A DNA stretch of 64,000 nucleotides from Alphaproteobacteria bacterium (GTDB lineage Bacteria; Pseudomonadota; Alphaproteobacteria; Micavibrionales; Micavibrionaceae): positions 186,001 to 250,000 of the forward strand of contig JADLAT010000017.1 of the NCBI GenBank assembly GCA_020848095.1, given 5' to 3'. The position numbers and the translations under genes were made by a program. Within the stretch, counting starts at the first letter, position 1. Every line of letters starts with the position of its first letter. Shown here piece by piece: positions 19,403 to 29,983 of the stretch. The notes under the pieces are model-generated. The model worked only from the letters and a program-made list of their open reading frames with translations, was not told where the DNA came from and searched no databases.

Positions 19403-19426
19403 TCCGCGCCCCTTAATTTTCGGTGT

Positions 19427-20890
19427 TTACGCCGCATTTCCTTTTGCTTTTGCCAGATGTCTCTCCAGCTCTGCGGGGAGCGCATAGGCCCAGGCGGTAA
19501 TATCACCCGCTCCCATACATATAATGTAATCCTCTGGCCGCGCCTTGACCGCCAGAATTTCCGCCAGCGCCTCTTTATTGGGCAGGGCGCTGACATCGCG
19601 GTGACCGTGCGCCCTCACCCCCTCAACCAGCGCGTCTTTATGTGCGCCCTCAATCGGCTCCTCCCCCGCTTCATAAACATCGGCGATTATGACGGTATCG
19701 GCCTCGTTAAAGCATTTGCAAAAATCATCGAACAGATCATGCAAACGTGTATAGCGGTGGGGCTGCATTACGGCAATCACCCGGCCCTGCTTTTCTGCCA
19801 CAGCCGTGCGGGCGGTCTTAAGCACCACCTCGATCTCGACCGGATGATGCGCATAATCATCAATCACCGTGATGCCGCCGATTTCTCCGGTTTTGGTGAA
19901 GCGCCGCTTAACACCTGCGAACTGGCTCAAGCCTTTTTTCATGAGGGAGGGGGCCACACCGGCCTCCTGCGCGATGGCCAGAGAGGCCAGAGAATTCTGC
20001 ACATTATGCCGCCCCAGCATTGGCAGGTGAACATCCTTGAGAATCACATCCTCACCGCCCGTCACCCTGCCGGAGAAGGTCACATCAAAAACGCTCCCCT
20101 TTGCATCGCTGCGCACATTATCAGCGCGAACATCGGCCTGCGGGCTAAAGCCATAGGTGATAATGCGCCGATCATTTACAGAGGGAATCAAGGCCTGCAC
20201 CTCCGGGTGATCTATGCACAAAACCGCATAGCCGTAAAACGGCAGATTATGAATGAACTGGCGATAGGCCGCCTTTGCATTTTCAAAAGTGCCATAATGA
20301 TCGAGATGCTCCGGGTCCATATTGGTCACAACCACGACCGAAGCCGGAAGGCGCGTAAATGTCCCATCGCTCTCATCGGCCTCAACCACCATAATATCAC
20401 TTTGGCCCAGACGGACATTCGCGCCATAGGCATGTACAATACCGCCGTTAATAACCGTGGGGTCAAACCCTGCGGTCTCCAGCATCTGCCCCACCATAGA
20501 GGTCGTTGTGGTTTTACCGTGCGTGCCGGAAATCGCCACCGCCCATTTCAGCCGCATCAGTTCGGCCAGCATTTCCGCCCGGCGAATAACGGGAATGCCC
20601 TGTTCTCGCGCCGCGCTTAATTCCGGATTGCCCGGTTTAATCGCCGAAGAAATCACCACAGCCGCCAGCGCGCCGCCCGTTTTCGTGCCTAGATTGGCGG
20701 CGTCATGGCCAATTTTTATATCTATGCCCGCCGCACGCAGCCGCTTTACATTGGCGTTTTCAGCCTGATCCGAGCCCTGGACCGTATAGCCCAAAGAGCA
20801 TAAAATCTCGGCGATGCCGCTCATCCCTATACCGCCTATACCGATAAAATGAAGGGGGCCGATATTTTTTGGCATTCCACGCATATTCAA
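19427..20890 (-). CDS. murC: UDP-N-acetylmuramate--L-alanine ligase MurC
   Basis: Cytoplasmic ATP-dependent ligase that adds L-Ala to UDP-MurNAc. The 487-residue protein has the N-terminal nucleotide-sugar domain ([17 protein letters not shown]), the ATP loop [15 protein letters not shown] near residue 120, the central EADESDGTF motif, and the C-terminal domain motif [12 protein letters not shown]. Met1 and Met6 are both possible starts. It follows murG by 46 bases. Confidence 0.98.
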   Translation of the reverse strand: MNMRGMPKNIGPLHFIGIGGIGMSGIAEILCSLGYTVQGSDQAENANVKRLRAAGIDIKIGHDAANLGTKTGGALAAVVISSAIKPGNPELSAAREQGIPVIRRAEMLAELMRLKWAVAISGTHGKTTTTSMVGQMLETAGFDPTVINGGIVHAYGANVRLGQSDIMVVEADESDGTFTRLPASVVVVTNMDPEHLDHYGTFENAKAAYRQFIHNLPFYGYAVLCIDHPEVQALIPSVNDRRIITYGFSPQADVRADNVRSDAKGSVFDVTFSGRVTGGEDVILKDVHLPMLGRHNVQNSLASLAIAQEAGVAPSLMKKGLSQFAGVKRRFTKTGEIGGITVIDDYAHHPVEIEVVLKTARTAVAEKQGRVIAVMQPHRYTRLHDLFDDFCKCFNEADTVIIADVYEAGEEPIEGAHKDALVEGVRAHGHRDVSALPNKEALAEILAVKARPEDYIICMGAGDITAWAYALPAELERHLAKAKGNAA

Positions 20891-20936
20891 ATTCCTTATA
20901 AGTCACTGTCATTATAAACAATGATTGCTGTAAAAC

Positions 20937-22055
20937 TTACTCGCTCCAGCCACTCACCACCGCAGTCACCAGATTGCCCAGCTTGCGGGCGGCATCGGGT
21001 TTGCCGCAGCTCCGGGCATTTTCCGCCGCCTTGAACAGGAGAGAGGGATTTTGCAGGAAAGTCTCAATCCGCGCAAGTAAAGCCTCGGCGGTGAAACCGT
21101 TTTCGGTCATCACCCATGCCCCGCCTGCATCGGCAACCGTATCGGCGTTTATTTTCTGCTGCTGGTCCTTATGGTGAGGATAGGGCACAAAAATAGCCGG
21201 GCGACCCGCGGTTGTAACTTCCGCAACCGTACTGGCGCCGGAGCGGGCAATCACCAGATGCGCCTGCTCCATTTCACCGGCGACATCGCTGATGAACGTT
21301 TCCAGACGTGCCTTTATGCCCGCCTGTGCATATAGATCTTTAACCCTGTCCATATCCTCTGCCCGGCATTGCTGAACAATATGCAGCCGCGCCCGGTGAT
21401 CGGATGGCAGCTTTGCCAGGGCCTCCGGCAAAACCCGGCTGAAAACACTGGCGCCCAGGGAGCCGCCCATCACCAACACTCGCAAACACCCGGCATCATC
21501 CAGCGCCGGATAAGGCCGGTTATAAAGCGCCGAAATTTCCGCGCGGACGGGGTTTCCGGTGTACACGGTTTTTTTCTGGTCTTTTTCGGGCTGCCCCCCC
21601 TGTTTTGCGCCCCGGATATACGGCATGGAGATGGCGATATGCGCGGCCTTACGCGCCAGCATTGCGTTCGCCCGGCCCATGATGGCATTTTGCTCATGCA
21701 AGATTGTGGGGATACCGAGAAGCTGCGCCGCATAGACACCGGGGACAGATGGATAACCACCAAACCCCACCACGACAGATGGCCTCAGGCGAGAGAGCAA
21801 CGCTCTGGCCTGCCAGATGCCAAGCCCCATACGCGCCAGACCTTTAAGCTTGCCCAAAGCCGATGGCCCCAATGTTCCGGCCCTGATTTCATGCAGAGGG
21901 ATACAATCGAACCCCTCTTTAAATTTCATACCGCGTGCATCGGTAAGCACTTCGACCTTAAAGCCGCGGGAGCGCAAATCCCGCGCAAGCGCCTGCGCTG
22001 GCATGACGTGACCGCCCGTTCCTCCGGCACTTAAAACAATCAAACGCTCACTCAT
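20937..22055 (-). CDS. murG: Lipid II synthase (GlcNAc transferase) MurG
   Basis: Peripheral inner-membrane glycosyltransferase that adds GlcNAc to lipid I to form lipid II. The 372-residue GT-B protein has the N-terminal glycine loop SAGGTGGHVMPAQALA, a second glycine-rich loop (VGFGGYPSVPGVYAA), HEQNAIMGRAN, the C-domain loop VMGGSLGASVFS and the UDP-GlcNAc site ARSGASTVAEVT. It is 10 bases downstream of ftsW. Confidence 0.98.
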   Translation of the reverse strand: MSERLIVLSAGGTGGHVMPAQALARDLRSRGFKVEVLTDARGMKFKEGFDCIPLHEIRAGTLGPSALGKLKGLARMGLGIWQARALLSRLRPSVVVGFGGYPSVPGVYAAQLLGIPTILHEQNAIMGRANAMLARKAAHIAISMPYIRGAKQGGQPEKDQKKTVYTGNPVRAEISALYNRPYPALDDAGCLRVLVMGGSLGASVFSRVLPEALAKLPSDHRARLHIVQQCRAEDMDRVKDLYAQAGIKARLETFISDVAGEMEQAHLVIARSGASTVAEVTTAGRPAIFVPYPHHKDQQQKINADTVADAGGAWVMTENGFTAEALLARIETFLQNPSLLFKAAENARSCGKPDAARKLGNLVTAVVSGWSE

Positions 22056-22065
22056 AATGATTTGC

Positions 22066-23262
22066 CTACACTCCCGGCGATGTGTTTACACCGCGGCGGG
22101 CGGTGCGGTGCGCCCTGTTCGTCTGGAGCGAGAGACCGCCCCGTGAAAGGCCGCTTCTGGCCTTGTTCCGGGTCAGGCCTAAAATTGCCCCGGCGGTAAT
22201 GCCCATGGATAACAAAGAAGATCCGCCATAGCTCACGAAAGGCAAAGTCATGCCCTTGGTAGGGAAAAGATGCAAGGCCGAGCCCATATGCACCGCCGCC
22301 TGTAACCCAAAGACCGTAAGCAAGCCACCAGCGGCCAGCACCACAAACATATCATCCGAATCCATAAGCCGGTTATAACCGCGCAATAAAATCAGCCCGT
22401 AAATGCTGATAATGAAAAACACGAATAACATTCCCATTTCCTCACCCGCGACCGAAAAAATAAAATCGGCATGCGCATCGGGCAAGGACATTTTCACTGT
22501 GCCCTGCCCCGGCCCTGTGCCGATAATGCCGCCGTTTTGGAATGCTTCGAGCGATTTGTCAATCTGATAGCTATCCCCACTGGCCGGGTCGAGATATCGA
22601 TCTATGCGGCTATGCACATGGTCCAACCCCTGATAGGCCATAAAAACGCCCAGAATGCCTACAATCAAAAGCAATACCAGTAACCGAAACGGAAAACCGG
22701 CCAGAAAAATCTGCGCCGCCCAGATAGACGTTACCAAAAACGTCATCCCGAAATCGGGCTGCAAAATCAAAAGTGTTACCGTCAGCAGATAAAAACCTGC
22801 GGTTATCGCATTGCCTTTAAAGTTGGATTTTTCTTTTTGCAGGGACATCATCCACGCCGCCATGATCGCAAAGGATGGTTTGATGAACTCACTGGGCTGG
22901 AGCGAAAACCCAAGGACATGGACCCAACGCCGCGCGCCTTTGATATCATTCCCCACCCCCAGAACCATGAGCATGGTCAAAAGGCTGCCGACGAACAGCA
23001 AAGCGGCCAGTCTGCGGATAAATTTATGACTGAGCATCGAGGTGCCCAGCAGCAAAAGTAAGGCCGGGCCGAGAATAATCATATGGCGGACAAAGAAATG
23101 GTAATACCCGTAACCGATGCGCTCCGCTACGGAAGGGCTGCCGGTCGCCACCAGCGCTACGCCGATCAGGCTCAGCACCATAAAGGCCGAGAGCATGCCG
23201 CGATCAACCGTCCACCACCATTGGCCAATCAGGGATTTATCGGTACGGGAGAACAGGCTCAT
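22066..23262 (-). CDS. ftsW: Septal peptidoglycan glycosyltransferase FtsW
   Basis: SEDS-family polytopic membrane protein that polymerises lipid II at the septum with FtsI. The 398-residue sequence has about ten membrane segments and family motifs: LQPSEFIKPSFAI, the extracellular region around NGGIIGTGPGQGTVKMSLPD, SVAGEEMG, and the C-terminal SYGGSSLLSMG. Its start overlaps the murD stop by four bases. Confidence 0.97.
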   Translation of the reverse strand: MSLFSRTDKSLIGQWWWTVDRGMLSAFMVLSLIGVALVATGSPSVAERIGYGYYHFFVRHMIILGPALLLLLGTSMLSHKFIRRLAALLFVGSLLTMLMVLGVGNDIKGARRWVHVLGFSLQPSEFIKPSFAIMAAWMMSLQKEKSNFKGNAITAGFYLLTVTLLILQPDFGMTFLVTSIWAAQIFLAGFPFRLLVLLLIVGILGVFMAYQGLDHVHSRIDRYLDPASGDSYQIDKSLEAFQNGGIIGTGPGQGTVKMSLPDAHADFIFSVAGEEMGMLFVFFIISIYGLILLRGYNRLMDSDDMFVVLAAGGLLTVFGLQAAVHMGSALHLFPTKGMTLPFVSYGGSSLLSMGITAGAILGLTRNKARSGLSRGGLSLQTNRAHRTARRGVNTSPGV

Positions 23263-24677
23263 GCCCCGCCCTCGTGGTTTTCACCGGCTTCATCCAGATT
23301 CATGACCAGCCGGGTAAAAGTCTCTCCCCGATCTTCAAAGGATTTAAACTGGTCGAAAGAGGCGCAAGCCGGCGACAGCAAGACAACCCCGGCTCCGCCC
23401 GGCTGGCCGCGTGCGCCTTGGGCCATGCTGTGCGCGTCCTTTACAGCCACATCCAGCGTGGCGCTCCGGTTATGGGGGATATCGTAAATATTGAGCCATT
23501 TGGAGAAATCCTCCATAGCCTCCCCGATCAAAAAGACATGGCGAACCTGCTCCAAAAGATGCTCCAGCCCCGTAAGGCCGCCCTCTTTCGCCCGCCCGCC
23601 CGCAATCCAGTATATATTCTGATACGCGGCCAGCGCCTTGGCTGTGGCTTCGGCATTGGTGGCTTTGCTGTCATCAATATAGACAACCCCGTTAATATCG
23701 CGCACCGGGAACTGACGGTGCTTCAGGCCGGGATAGCTCTGCATATGGGTCATGATCTCTTCAGCGCCCATCCCCATCAGGCGACATACGGCATAGGCCA
23801 CTGCGGCATTCTGATGATTATGTGCGCCTTTCAGGGCGGTTAATCCGCGCAGAGATCCAGCCTCCACCGCGCCCTCCCCCGTTGCATCAAAAAGATTACC
23901 ATCTTCGACATAAACGCCGCCCGCCAAGGTCCGGCGGCACGAAACGGGTATGGTTTTGCGCCGCCCCGCGGCGATCAGCCGGTCATATATTTTCTGACTT
24001 GGCTCATCATCCACAGCGATAACGGCCAGCCCATCGCCTTCGAATAATCGTTCCTTGGCCTCCACGTATTTTTCAAAGCTGCCGTGCCGGTCAATATGAT
24101 CGGACGTGATGTTCAGCAGGACCGCAATATCCGGACGATACGCCGCGCATAAATCAATTTGATAGGAGGACATCTCAAGAATAAAAGCCCCGTCCTTCGC
24201 CGGGGTTTTCAAATCAAAAACGGCCTTGCCGATATTGCCACCCATGGCCACACTGCTGCCCGCGGCATTTAGAATGTGAAAGAGCAGGGCTGTGGTTGTC
24301 GATTTTCCGTTCGTACCGGTGATGCCGATTGTTTTTCGGCCATGGCCCATCCGGTGCAGCAGTTCAAGATCGCCGATAATCTCAATACCTGCCGCGCGCG
24401 CCGCGAGGACAACAGCATGCGGCGCCGGATAATGCAAAGGCACACCGGGGGCCAGCACAAGAAACGCGCATTTTTTAAGGTTTTTATCGCTCAGCGGCAC
24501 AATTTCGGCGCCCGCTTTTTGTGCCGCCGCATGGCTTTGCGCCTTATCGTCCCAAGCCAGCACTTCCGCGCCTGCACCGCATAAAGCCTTCACGGCAGCA
24601 AGGCCGGACAGGCCCAGACCGAAAACGGCCACGGGGCGGCCAGCCAGTTTTTCAACAAAAGGTTTCAGGTTCATCAT
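23259..24677 (-). CDS. murD: UDP-N-acetylmuramoyl-L-alanine--D-glutamate ligase MurD
   Basis: ATP-dependent cytoplasmic ligase adding D-Glu. The 472-residue protein shows the N-terminal Rossmann-like domain ([17 protein letters not shown]), ATP loop [15 protein letters not shown] near residue 118, [11 protein letters not shown], the [13 protein letters not shown] motif, and C-terminal [12 protein letters not shown] and [19 protein letters not shown]. It overlaps mraY by four bases upstream and ftsW by four bases downstream. Confidence 0.98.
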   Translation of the reverse strand: MMNLKPFVEKLAGRPVAVFGLGLSGLAAVKALCGAGAEVLAWDDKAQSHAAAQKAGAEIVPLSDKNLKKCAFLVLAPGVPLHYPAPHAVVLAARAAGIEIIGDLELLHRMGHGRKTIGITGTNGKSTTTALLFHILNAAGSSVAMGGNIGKAVFDLKTPAKDGAFILEMSSYQIDLCAAYRPDIAVLLNITSDHIDRHGSFEKYVEAKERLFEGDGLAVIAVDDEPSQKIYDRLIAAGRRKTIPVSCRRTLAGGVYVEDGNLFDATGEGAVEAGSLRGLTALKGAHNHQNAAVAYAVCRLMGMGAEEIMTHMQSYPGLKHRQFPVRDINGVVYIDDSKATNAEATAKALAAYQNIYWIAGGRAKEGGLTGLEHLLEQVRHVFLIGEAMEDFSKWLNIYDIPHNRSATLDVAVKDAHSMAQGARGQPGGAGVVLLSPACASFDQFKSFEDRGETFTRLVMNLDEAGENHEGGA

Positions 24678-25759
24678 CTAAGTTTCAAAGTTGCCAGACC
24701 AATCAGCGCCAGAATCACGGCGATAATCCAAAATCGTATAACAATCGTGGGTTCAGACCAGCCTTTCTTTTCAAAATGGTGATGCAGAGGCGCCATGGCA
24801 AAGACCCGTTTCCCCGTTAGCTTGAAGGAGACCACCTGCACAATGACCGAGACCGTCTCCAGCACAAACAAACCGCCAATCACGGCCAGAACCAGCTCAT
24901 GCTTGGTGATAACGGCGATAGCGCCCAGAACGCCGCCCATGGCCAGCGAGCCAGTGTCGCCCATAAAGATCATGGCTGGGGGGGCATTGTACCATAAAAA
25001 CCCCATAGCACCGCCGATCAACGCGCCGCAGAGGATAGCCAGTTCTCCCGTTCCCAGCACAAAGGGGATTTTCAGATAATTTGCAAAAATCTCATTACCG
25101 ACCAGATAGCTGATCAGACCAAAACACGCCGCCGCGATGGCGATCGGGACAATTGCCAGCCCATCCAGCCCATCGGTCAGGTTAACGGCATTGGAGGAGC
25201 CAACCATCACCAGAATTGCCCAGGGGATAAAAAACAATCCCACATACAGATATATGTCTTTCAGAACCGGAATAGCGATGTGCTGATTCAAATGACCGGG
25301 CAGAGATTCCATGATCCCGATTGCCGCGACACCGGCGATTATAAACTGAAGCAATAATTTAAGTTTTCCGGACAAGCCCTTGGTATTGCGCTTCGTAAGC
25401 TTCAAATAATCATCCGCAAACCCGATCAGGCCATACCCAACCATCACCAGCAAGGCGTACCAGATCAACGGATTTGACAAATCCGCCCATAAAAGCGTTG
25501 AAACACTTACAGAAATCAGAATCATCAGCCCGCCCATGGTTGGCGTCCCGGCTTTGGCAAAATGCGTTTCGGGGCCATCTGCGCGGATGGGCTGCCCCTC
25601 GCGCTGCTTGGCTTTGAGCCAGCGGATCATCGCCGGGGCGATCAGGAAGCTGATCAGCAGCGCCGTCATAATGGCGCCGCCCGTTCGGAAGGTCAGATAG
25701 CGAAAAAGATTGAAGGCGATATAATCATCGGCAAGGGGCATGAGTAGAAAATAAAGCAT
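24674..25759 (-). CDS. mraY: Phospho-MurNAc-pentapeptide translocase MraY
   Basis: Integral membrane enzyme that transfers phospho-MurNAc-pentapeptide to undecaprenyl phosphate, making lipid I. The 361-residue protein has about ten membrane helices and all key motifs: [20 protein letters not shown] (the Asp pair and basic loop), [22 protein letters not shown] and the loop motif [14 protein letters not shown]. It overlaps murD by four bases. Upstream it is separated from murE by an orphan gene rather than murF. Confidence 0.98.
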   Translation of the reverse strand: MLYFLLMPLADDYIAFNLFRYLTFRTGGAIMTALLISFLIAPAMIRWLKAKQREGQPIRADGPETHFAKAGTPTMGGLMILISVSVSTLLWADLSNPLIWYALLVMVGYGLIGFADDYLKLTKRNTKGLSGKLKLLLQFIIAGVAAIGIMESLPGHLNQHIAIPVLKDIYLYVGLFFIPWAILVMVGSSNAVNLTDGLDGLAIVPIAIAAACFGLISYLVGNEIFANYLKIPFVLGTGELAILCGALIGGAMGFLWYNAPPAMIFMGDTGSLAMGGVLGAIAVITKHELVLAVIGGLFVLETVSVIVQVVSFKLTGKRVFAMAPLHHHFEKKGWSEPTIVIRFWIIAVILALIGLATLKLR

Positions 25760-25814
25760 TCAAAGTCTTCTTTCCTAAATGTGGTTCCGGCCTCTTTTGT
25801 TTCAGATCAAAAGC

Positions 25815-26264
25815 CTAGAAATCTGCTGTGACGGCCCGCAGAACCCCTGCGAACCGAATTTTAAGCCGCGAGCCTTCGTAACGAAACACGACAAAATCAC
25901 CGGGCGCAATAATATCGGGCACTATGGCGGCAATTCTGGCATTGCGCGTGAGAACACGCAAAGACTCCATTACATCGGCCACGACGCCGAAAGAACGTCC
26001 TGTATAGACGCAGTTGAGGTTAGCGATTCTGCGCGGCAGAGACAAACCTTTCTTTGATCTGGCCTGCGCTTTTTGCGGCTCGTCAATGTCAATTTCCCAT
26101 TCGCGCGGCAAAGCATTTTTCAAGACAGCCATCTGGCTTCCATTACCTGTATCGACAAGACTGGTCACGCGCAAAACGGTATAGGGCGTTTTGGGCCGGG
26201 GCCTGACGCTGATCTTTACGCCGCCGACATCTACAGTTTTCCAGTTTATGTTATTTGTAATCAT
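25815..26264 (-). CDS. Orphan protein in the murF slot of the dcw cluster
   Basis: A 149-residue protein I do not recognise, with no membrane segment or signal peptide. It is basic in the middle (QARSKKGLSLPRR) and ends PGDFVVFRYEGSRLKIRFAGVLRAV. It lies exactly where murF is expected, 43 bases from murE and 55 bases from mraY. The tail has the spacing of the MurF C-terminal motif (PGDVVLVKGS...R...VV.AL), so it might be a reduced MurF remnant, but the ATP loop and substrate domains are absent and the match could be chance. Coding is supported by its uninterrupted frame inside the operon. Confidence 0.65.
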   Translation of the reverse strand: MITNNINWKTVDVGGVKISVRPRPKTPYTVLRVTSLVDTGNGSQMAVLKNALPREWEIDIDEPQKAQARSKKGLSLPRRIANLNCVYTGRSFGVVADVMESLRVLTRNARIAAIVPDIIAPGDFVVFRYEGSRLKIRFAGVLRAVTADF

Positions 26265-26307
26265 CTTTATATTTCAAATCCTTCAGTTTCGTTTAGCTTA
26301 CGCAGTG

Positions 26308-27756
26308 TTAAGTTTTATCTTTAAGAGCCTGTGCGGCCTCGGTTACATCATCGAACGGGTCAGTTCGATCCTTGAAGATCTGGCCCTGTTCGTGCCCTTT
26401 TCCGGCGATCACCAGCACATCGCCGGGTTTAAGTTCATTCACGCCTTCCGCGATGGCCCGGCGGCGATCACCAATCTCGATTGCATTTGAATCCACCCCG
26501 CCCATGATTTCCGCGCGGATCGTCTCCGGCGTTTCACTGCGCGGGTTATCATCTGTCACCATCACGATATCAGCGAGGTCCGAGGCGATACGCCCCATAA
26601 CAGGGCGCTTGCCCTTATCCCGATCACCGCCGCAGCCGAACACGCAAATAAGGCGCCCGGCTGTATGCGGGCGCAGGGCTTTGAGAATATTCTCCAGCGC
26701 GTCGGGTGTATGGGCATAATCGACATACACGCCCATGCCCTGAGAAGTTCCGGGCACTTTTTGCAGCCGCCCCGGAACGCCTTCAAGATTGGCCAGTGCG
26801 CCTATATATTCTTCCGTTCGGGCCGCATCCCCGGCGATCACCAGCCCCAGCGCACACAGAGCGTTCATGACCTGAAACGCGCCCACAAGCGGAAAGGCCA
26901 CGCTATAGCTGCGCCCCATGATTTCCAGTTCAATATCCTGACCGGATTCAGAGAGCTTCGTTCCCTGCCACTGTATATCCCGCCCCGCCAGACCGTAGGA
27001 AATCACCCGCAGGCCGCGCTTGGCGCATAGCATGTCCAGCATGGAAAATTCGGGAATATCCGCATTCAAAACCGCAGCGCCGCCCGGCGGAACAAGCGCA
27101 GTAAAGAGCCGCGCTTTTGCCTCCAGATAGGCCTGCATATCCGCATGGTAATCCAGATGATCGCGAGAGAGATTGGTGAATCCGGCTGCGCCTATTCTCA
27201 CCCCGTCCAGCCGGCATTGATCCAGACCGTGGCTGGAGGCCTCCATCGCCAGATGCGTTGTACCGCCCGCCGCCAGATCCGCCAGAGCGGCATGAAGCGC
27301 CACCGGGTCCGGCGTGGTCATGGAGAAGCTCTTTTTCTGCACGTCTTCTGCCCCCAAAATGCCCAACGTCCCCAGACTGGCGGCGCGATAGCCTGCTCCC
27401 TCCCAGAGCTGCTGCGTGAACAGCGCCGTTGAGGTTTTGCCATTGGTGCCGGTGATGGCCACGACATGCTCAGGCTGGGCATGATAAAAATCCGCCACGA
27501 TCTGCGCGAAGGCCCGGCGGGGGTTATCCCGCGTAATCAACGCTACGTTTTTTGACGCCCCCTCCGGCAGGCACGTTCCCGGCCCGCCCAGCACAGCCAC
27601 GGCCCCGGCGGCAATAGCCTGTGCGATATAAGCAGAGCCATCGCTTTTCACCCCCGGCAGGGCCGCAAACAGATAACCCGGCTGCACGGCCCGGCTGTCT
27701 TGCGTCACCCCCGTCAGGGCGCTCACATCAAACAAAGGCGCATCCACGCTCATCAA
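26308..27756 (-). CDS. murE: UDP-MurNAc-L-Ala-D-Glu--meso-diaminopimelate ligase MurE
   Basis: Cytoplasmic ligase that adds the third residue of the stem peptide. The 482-residue protein has the N-terminal domain with DSRAVQPGYLFAAL, ATP loop AITGTNGKTSTALF near residue 110, EASSHGLDQCRLDG, NLSRDHLDYH, and the C-terminal DDNPRSE motif. DNPR marks specificity for meso-diaminopimelate rather than lysine. The start overlaps the ftsI stop by four bases. Confidence 0.98.
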   Translation of the reverse strand: MMSVDAPLFDVSALTGVTQDSRAVQPGYLFAALPGVKSDGSAYIAQAIAAGAVAVLGGPGTCLPEGASKNVALITRDNPRRAFAQIVADFYHAQPEHVVAITGTNGKTSTALFTQQLWEGAGYRAASLGTLGILGAEDVQKKSFSMTTPDPVALHAALADLAAGGTTHLAMEASSHGLDQCRLDGVRIGAAGFTNLSRDHLDYHADMQAYLEAKARLFTALVPPGGAAVLNADIPEFSMLDMLCAKRGLRVISYGLAGRDIQWQGTKLSESGQDIELEIMGRSYSVAFPLVGAFQVMNALCALGLVIAGDAARTEEYIGALANLEGVPGRLQKVPGTSQGMGVYVDYAHTPDALENILKALRPHTAGRLICVFGCGGDRDKGKRPVMGRIASDLADIVMVTDDNPRSETPETIRAEIMGGVDSNAIEIGDRRRAIAEGVNELKPGDVLVIAGKGHEQGQIFKDRTDPFDDVTEAAQALKDKT

Positions 27757-29501
27757 TGCTCCCCCTTGCCTGCGCTGACATATTGCTTCAAATCCTGCCC
27801 ATAGGCATTTTCCGGAGAATCCGGCGATGAAGGGGGAATCCCCAAAATAGCGACCATAGAGGCGATTACGCGGGAAACCGCAGGGGCCGCAACCCAGCCA
27901 CCGGTGGCATAACCATAGGTTCTTTTGGTGCCCTTGGGTTCGTCAATCATGATAAAAACGGCATAACGCGGCGCGTCCATGGGGAATACACCCACAAAAG
28001 AGGATATCTTTTTATTGCCGTCATAACGCCCGTTTATAATTTTTTCCGCCGTTCCGGTTTTACCGCCGACCCGATAGCCTGCAACATCGGCGTTTTTACC
28101 TGTGCCCGCCGTCACGACCAGACGGAGCAGCTCACGCATTTTATTAGATGTTTTTTCGGAAACCACCCGTACATCCGTAGAGGCTTTGCCTTCGTCCTCA
28201 GCCAGAACGAGGCGCGGCTTGATAAGATACCCGCCATTTACGACAGAGGCCACCGCCGAGATGGTCTGCACCGGCGTTGTCGCAACACCATGCCCGTAAG
28301 AGGCGGTCAGCGTATTAACCTCCCGCCATGGCGAGGGAACCATCGGACGAGCAACTTCCCGCACTTCAAAATCCAGCGGCGTGGTCAACGCCAGATCCTC
28401 ATAGAAATTCTGTAGATTTTCTGTGCCGACCGCACGCCCCATCAGGGCGGAACCAATGTTTGATGAATACATAAACACTTCGGGAATGGTCAAAATACGG
28501 TTTTCCGCATGATAATCCCGAATCGTAAAGCGCCCGATACGGATAGGATCTCTGGTATCAAAAGTCGTATTCATGCCCACATCATGCGTTTCAAAAAAGG
28601 CGGCGATTGAGAATATCTTGAAAACCGATCCCATCTCATAAGCGCCCAGAGTCAACCTGTTGAACACTTCGGTTTCCAAGGCCTCCCCCGCGCGGTGAGG
28701 ATTAAAATCAGGCAGGGAAACCCCGGCCAGAATATCGCCATTTGTGACATCCATAATCAAACCGGCGCCGCCGATGGCACTAAATTCATCTATCACTGCG
28801 GTCATTTCACGCCGCAGGGCGTGCTGAAGCCGCATATCAAGGCTCAGGCGCAGCGTTTCTCCGCTGTTCAGATAATTATTAAACCCGCGCTCAATCCCGG
28901 CCAGACCGCGCCCGTCCACATCGGCATACCCCACAAGATGCGAACCCAAAGCGCCCTGCGGATAAAAACGCTGATAGGCGTGTTTGAACTCCAGCCCCGG
29001 CTCCCCAAGCTCCAACACGCTATATTGCTGCTCCGGGCTTAAGTTGCGGCTGATCCACACAAAACGCTTATCGCTCTGGAGCTTTTGCAAAATTTCGCCG
29101 TAGGAAATATCCGGGAATATTTTGGCCAGACCGCCTGCGGCTCTGGCGGTATCGGAAATCAAATGCGGATCGGCAAACAAAGATGCGGTTCGCAATGTCG
29201 TGGCCAGCAACGCGCCATTCCGGTCGGTTATATCGCCGCGCCGCGCTATATCTGCGGGCAAAGTGCCGGGTGCATCTTCGGAGCCTTCCATCGCTGAAAG
29301 CTCCACCGTTGCCCCGTTATCCGCCGATATGGCGCGCCCCTGAATGACCGCAAGGTCAAAGGCCCGAACGGCAAAAACAATATACATCAGAATAAAAAAG
29401 CCACCCATCAGCACAAGACGGCCACGCGCAAGATCCAGCGCCGAACTGCGCTCTCCCTCAATTTTTACGGCGTTACGGCGCAAACGATATGAAAAAATCA
29501 T
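27753..29501 (-). CDS. ftsI: Septal peptidoglycan transpeptidase FtsI (PBP3)
   Basis: Class B penicillin-binding protein that crosslinks septal peptidoglycan with FtsW. The 582-residue protein has a basic cytoplasmic tail, one transmembrane helix (about 28-48), a PBP dimerisation domain (RRGDITDRNGALLA) and a transpeptidase domain with SVFK (catalytic Ser292), SSN (in FMYSSNIG) and KTG (in VGGKTGTAEK). Start and stop overlap ftsL and murE by four bases each. Confidence 0.98.
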   Translation of the reverse strand: MIFSYRLRRNAVKIEGERSSALDLARGRLVLMGGFFILMYIVFAVRAFDLAVIQGRAISADNGATVELSAMEGSEDAPGTLPADIARRGDITDRNGALLATTLRTASLFADPHLISDTARAAGGLAKIFPDISYGEILQKLQSDKRFVWISRNLSPEQQYSVLELGEPGLEFKHAYQRFYPQGALGSHLVGYADVDGRGLAGIERGFNNYLNSGETLRLSLDMRLQHALRREMTAVIDEFSAIGGAGLIMDVTNGDILAGVSLPDFNPHRAGEALETEVFNRLTLGAYEMGSVFKIFSIAAFFETHDVGMNTTFDTRDPIRIGRFTIRDYHAENRILTIPEVFMYSSNIGSALMGRAVGTENLQNFYEDLALTTPLDFEVREVARPMVPSPWREVNTLTASYGHGVATTPVQTISAVASVVNGGYLIKPRLVLAEDEGKASTDVRVVSEKTSNKMRELLRLVVTAGTGKNADVAGYRVGGKTGTAEKIINGRYDGNKKISSFVGVFPMDAPRYAVFIMIDEPKGTKRTYGYATGGWVAAPAVSRVIASMVAILGIPPSSPDSPENAYGQDLKQYVSAGKGEH

Positions 29502-29983
29502 TGGGGCCGCCTCTCGCTCAATTCACCCAGAAGCTCGCCGAATGTTTTCTCCGCTTTGGCTGCTGGTAATTTCTCGGGAGGCACTGCCTTTTGCGGCAAT
29601 GCCCGGGCTGATTTCCGCTCCGGCGCGTAAGCAACATCACGAACAACTGGCGGCGGCGGGGCGGCTTCTTCCATAAAGACAGATTCAGCCTCATCCTCCG
29701 GCACAGCGGGCAGAACAAAATCCTCGCGCACCAGCGTTTCCGGCGCCGGCGCAGCCAGATCCAGAAATTCGCGCGCAAGACGCTCCAGCCTTTCCGGACG
29801 ATTAAGATTCTCCCATTCCGCCCGCAAAAGGCGCACTTTTTCATTTTCACGCTGGACAGAGGCTTCCAGCGACCGCAAATCACCCTCCACACGCTGCACA
29901 TTTTGTGATGTATGCAAAAGTGCCGCGCCAGAGAGCGCCACCATGGCAAAAATTACAAAATTGACGGGCTTCAACAGCTTCAT
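29498..29983 (-). CDS. ftsL: Cell division protein FtsL (with long C-terminal extension)
   Basis: Bitopic divisome protein that forms a complex with FtsQ and FtsB and activates FtsWI. Residues 1-28 contain a short cytoplasmic tail and one transmembrane helix (VNFVIFAMVALSGAALLH), followed by a coiled coil (about 30-60) and the conserved segment LRAEWENLNRPERLERLA. At 161 aa it is longer than E. coli FtsL; the extra C-terminal part is Pro/Ala/Glu-rich and looks disordered. Four-base overlaps link it to rsmH and ftsI. Confidence 0.9.
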   Translation of the reverse strand: MKLLKPVNFVIFAMVALSGAALLHTSQNVQRVEGDLRSLEASVQRENEKVRLLRAEWENLNRPERLERLAREFLDLAAPAPETLVREDFVLPAVPEDEAESVFMEEAAPPPPVVRDVAYAPERKSARALPQKAVPPEKLPAAKAEKTFGELLGELSERRPQ

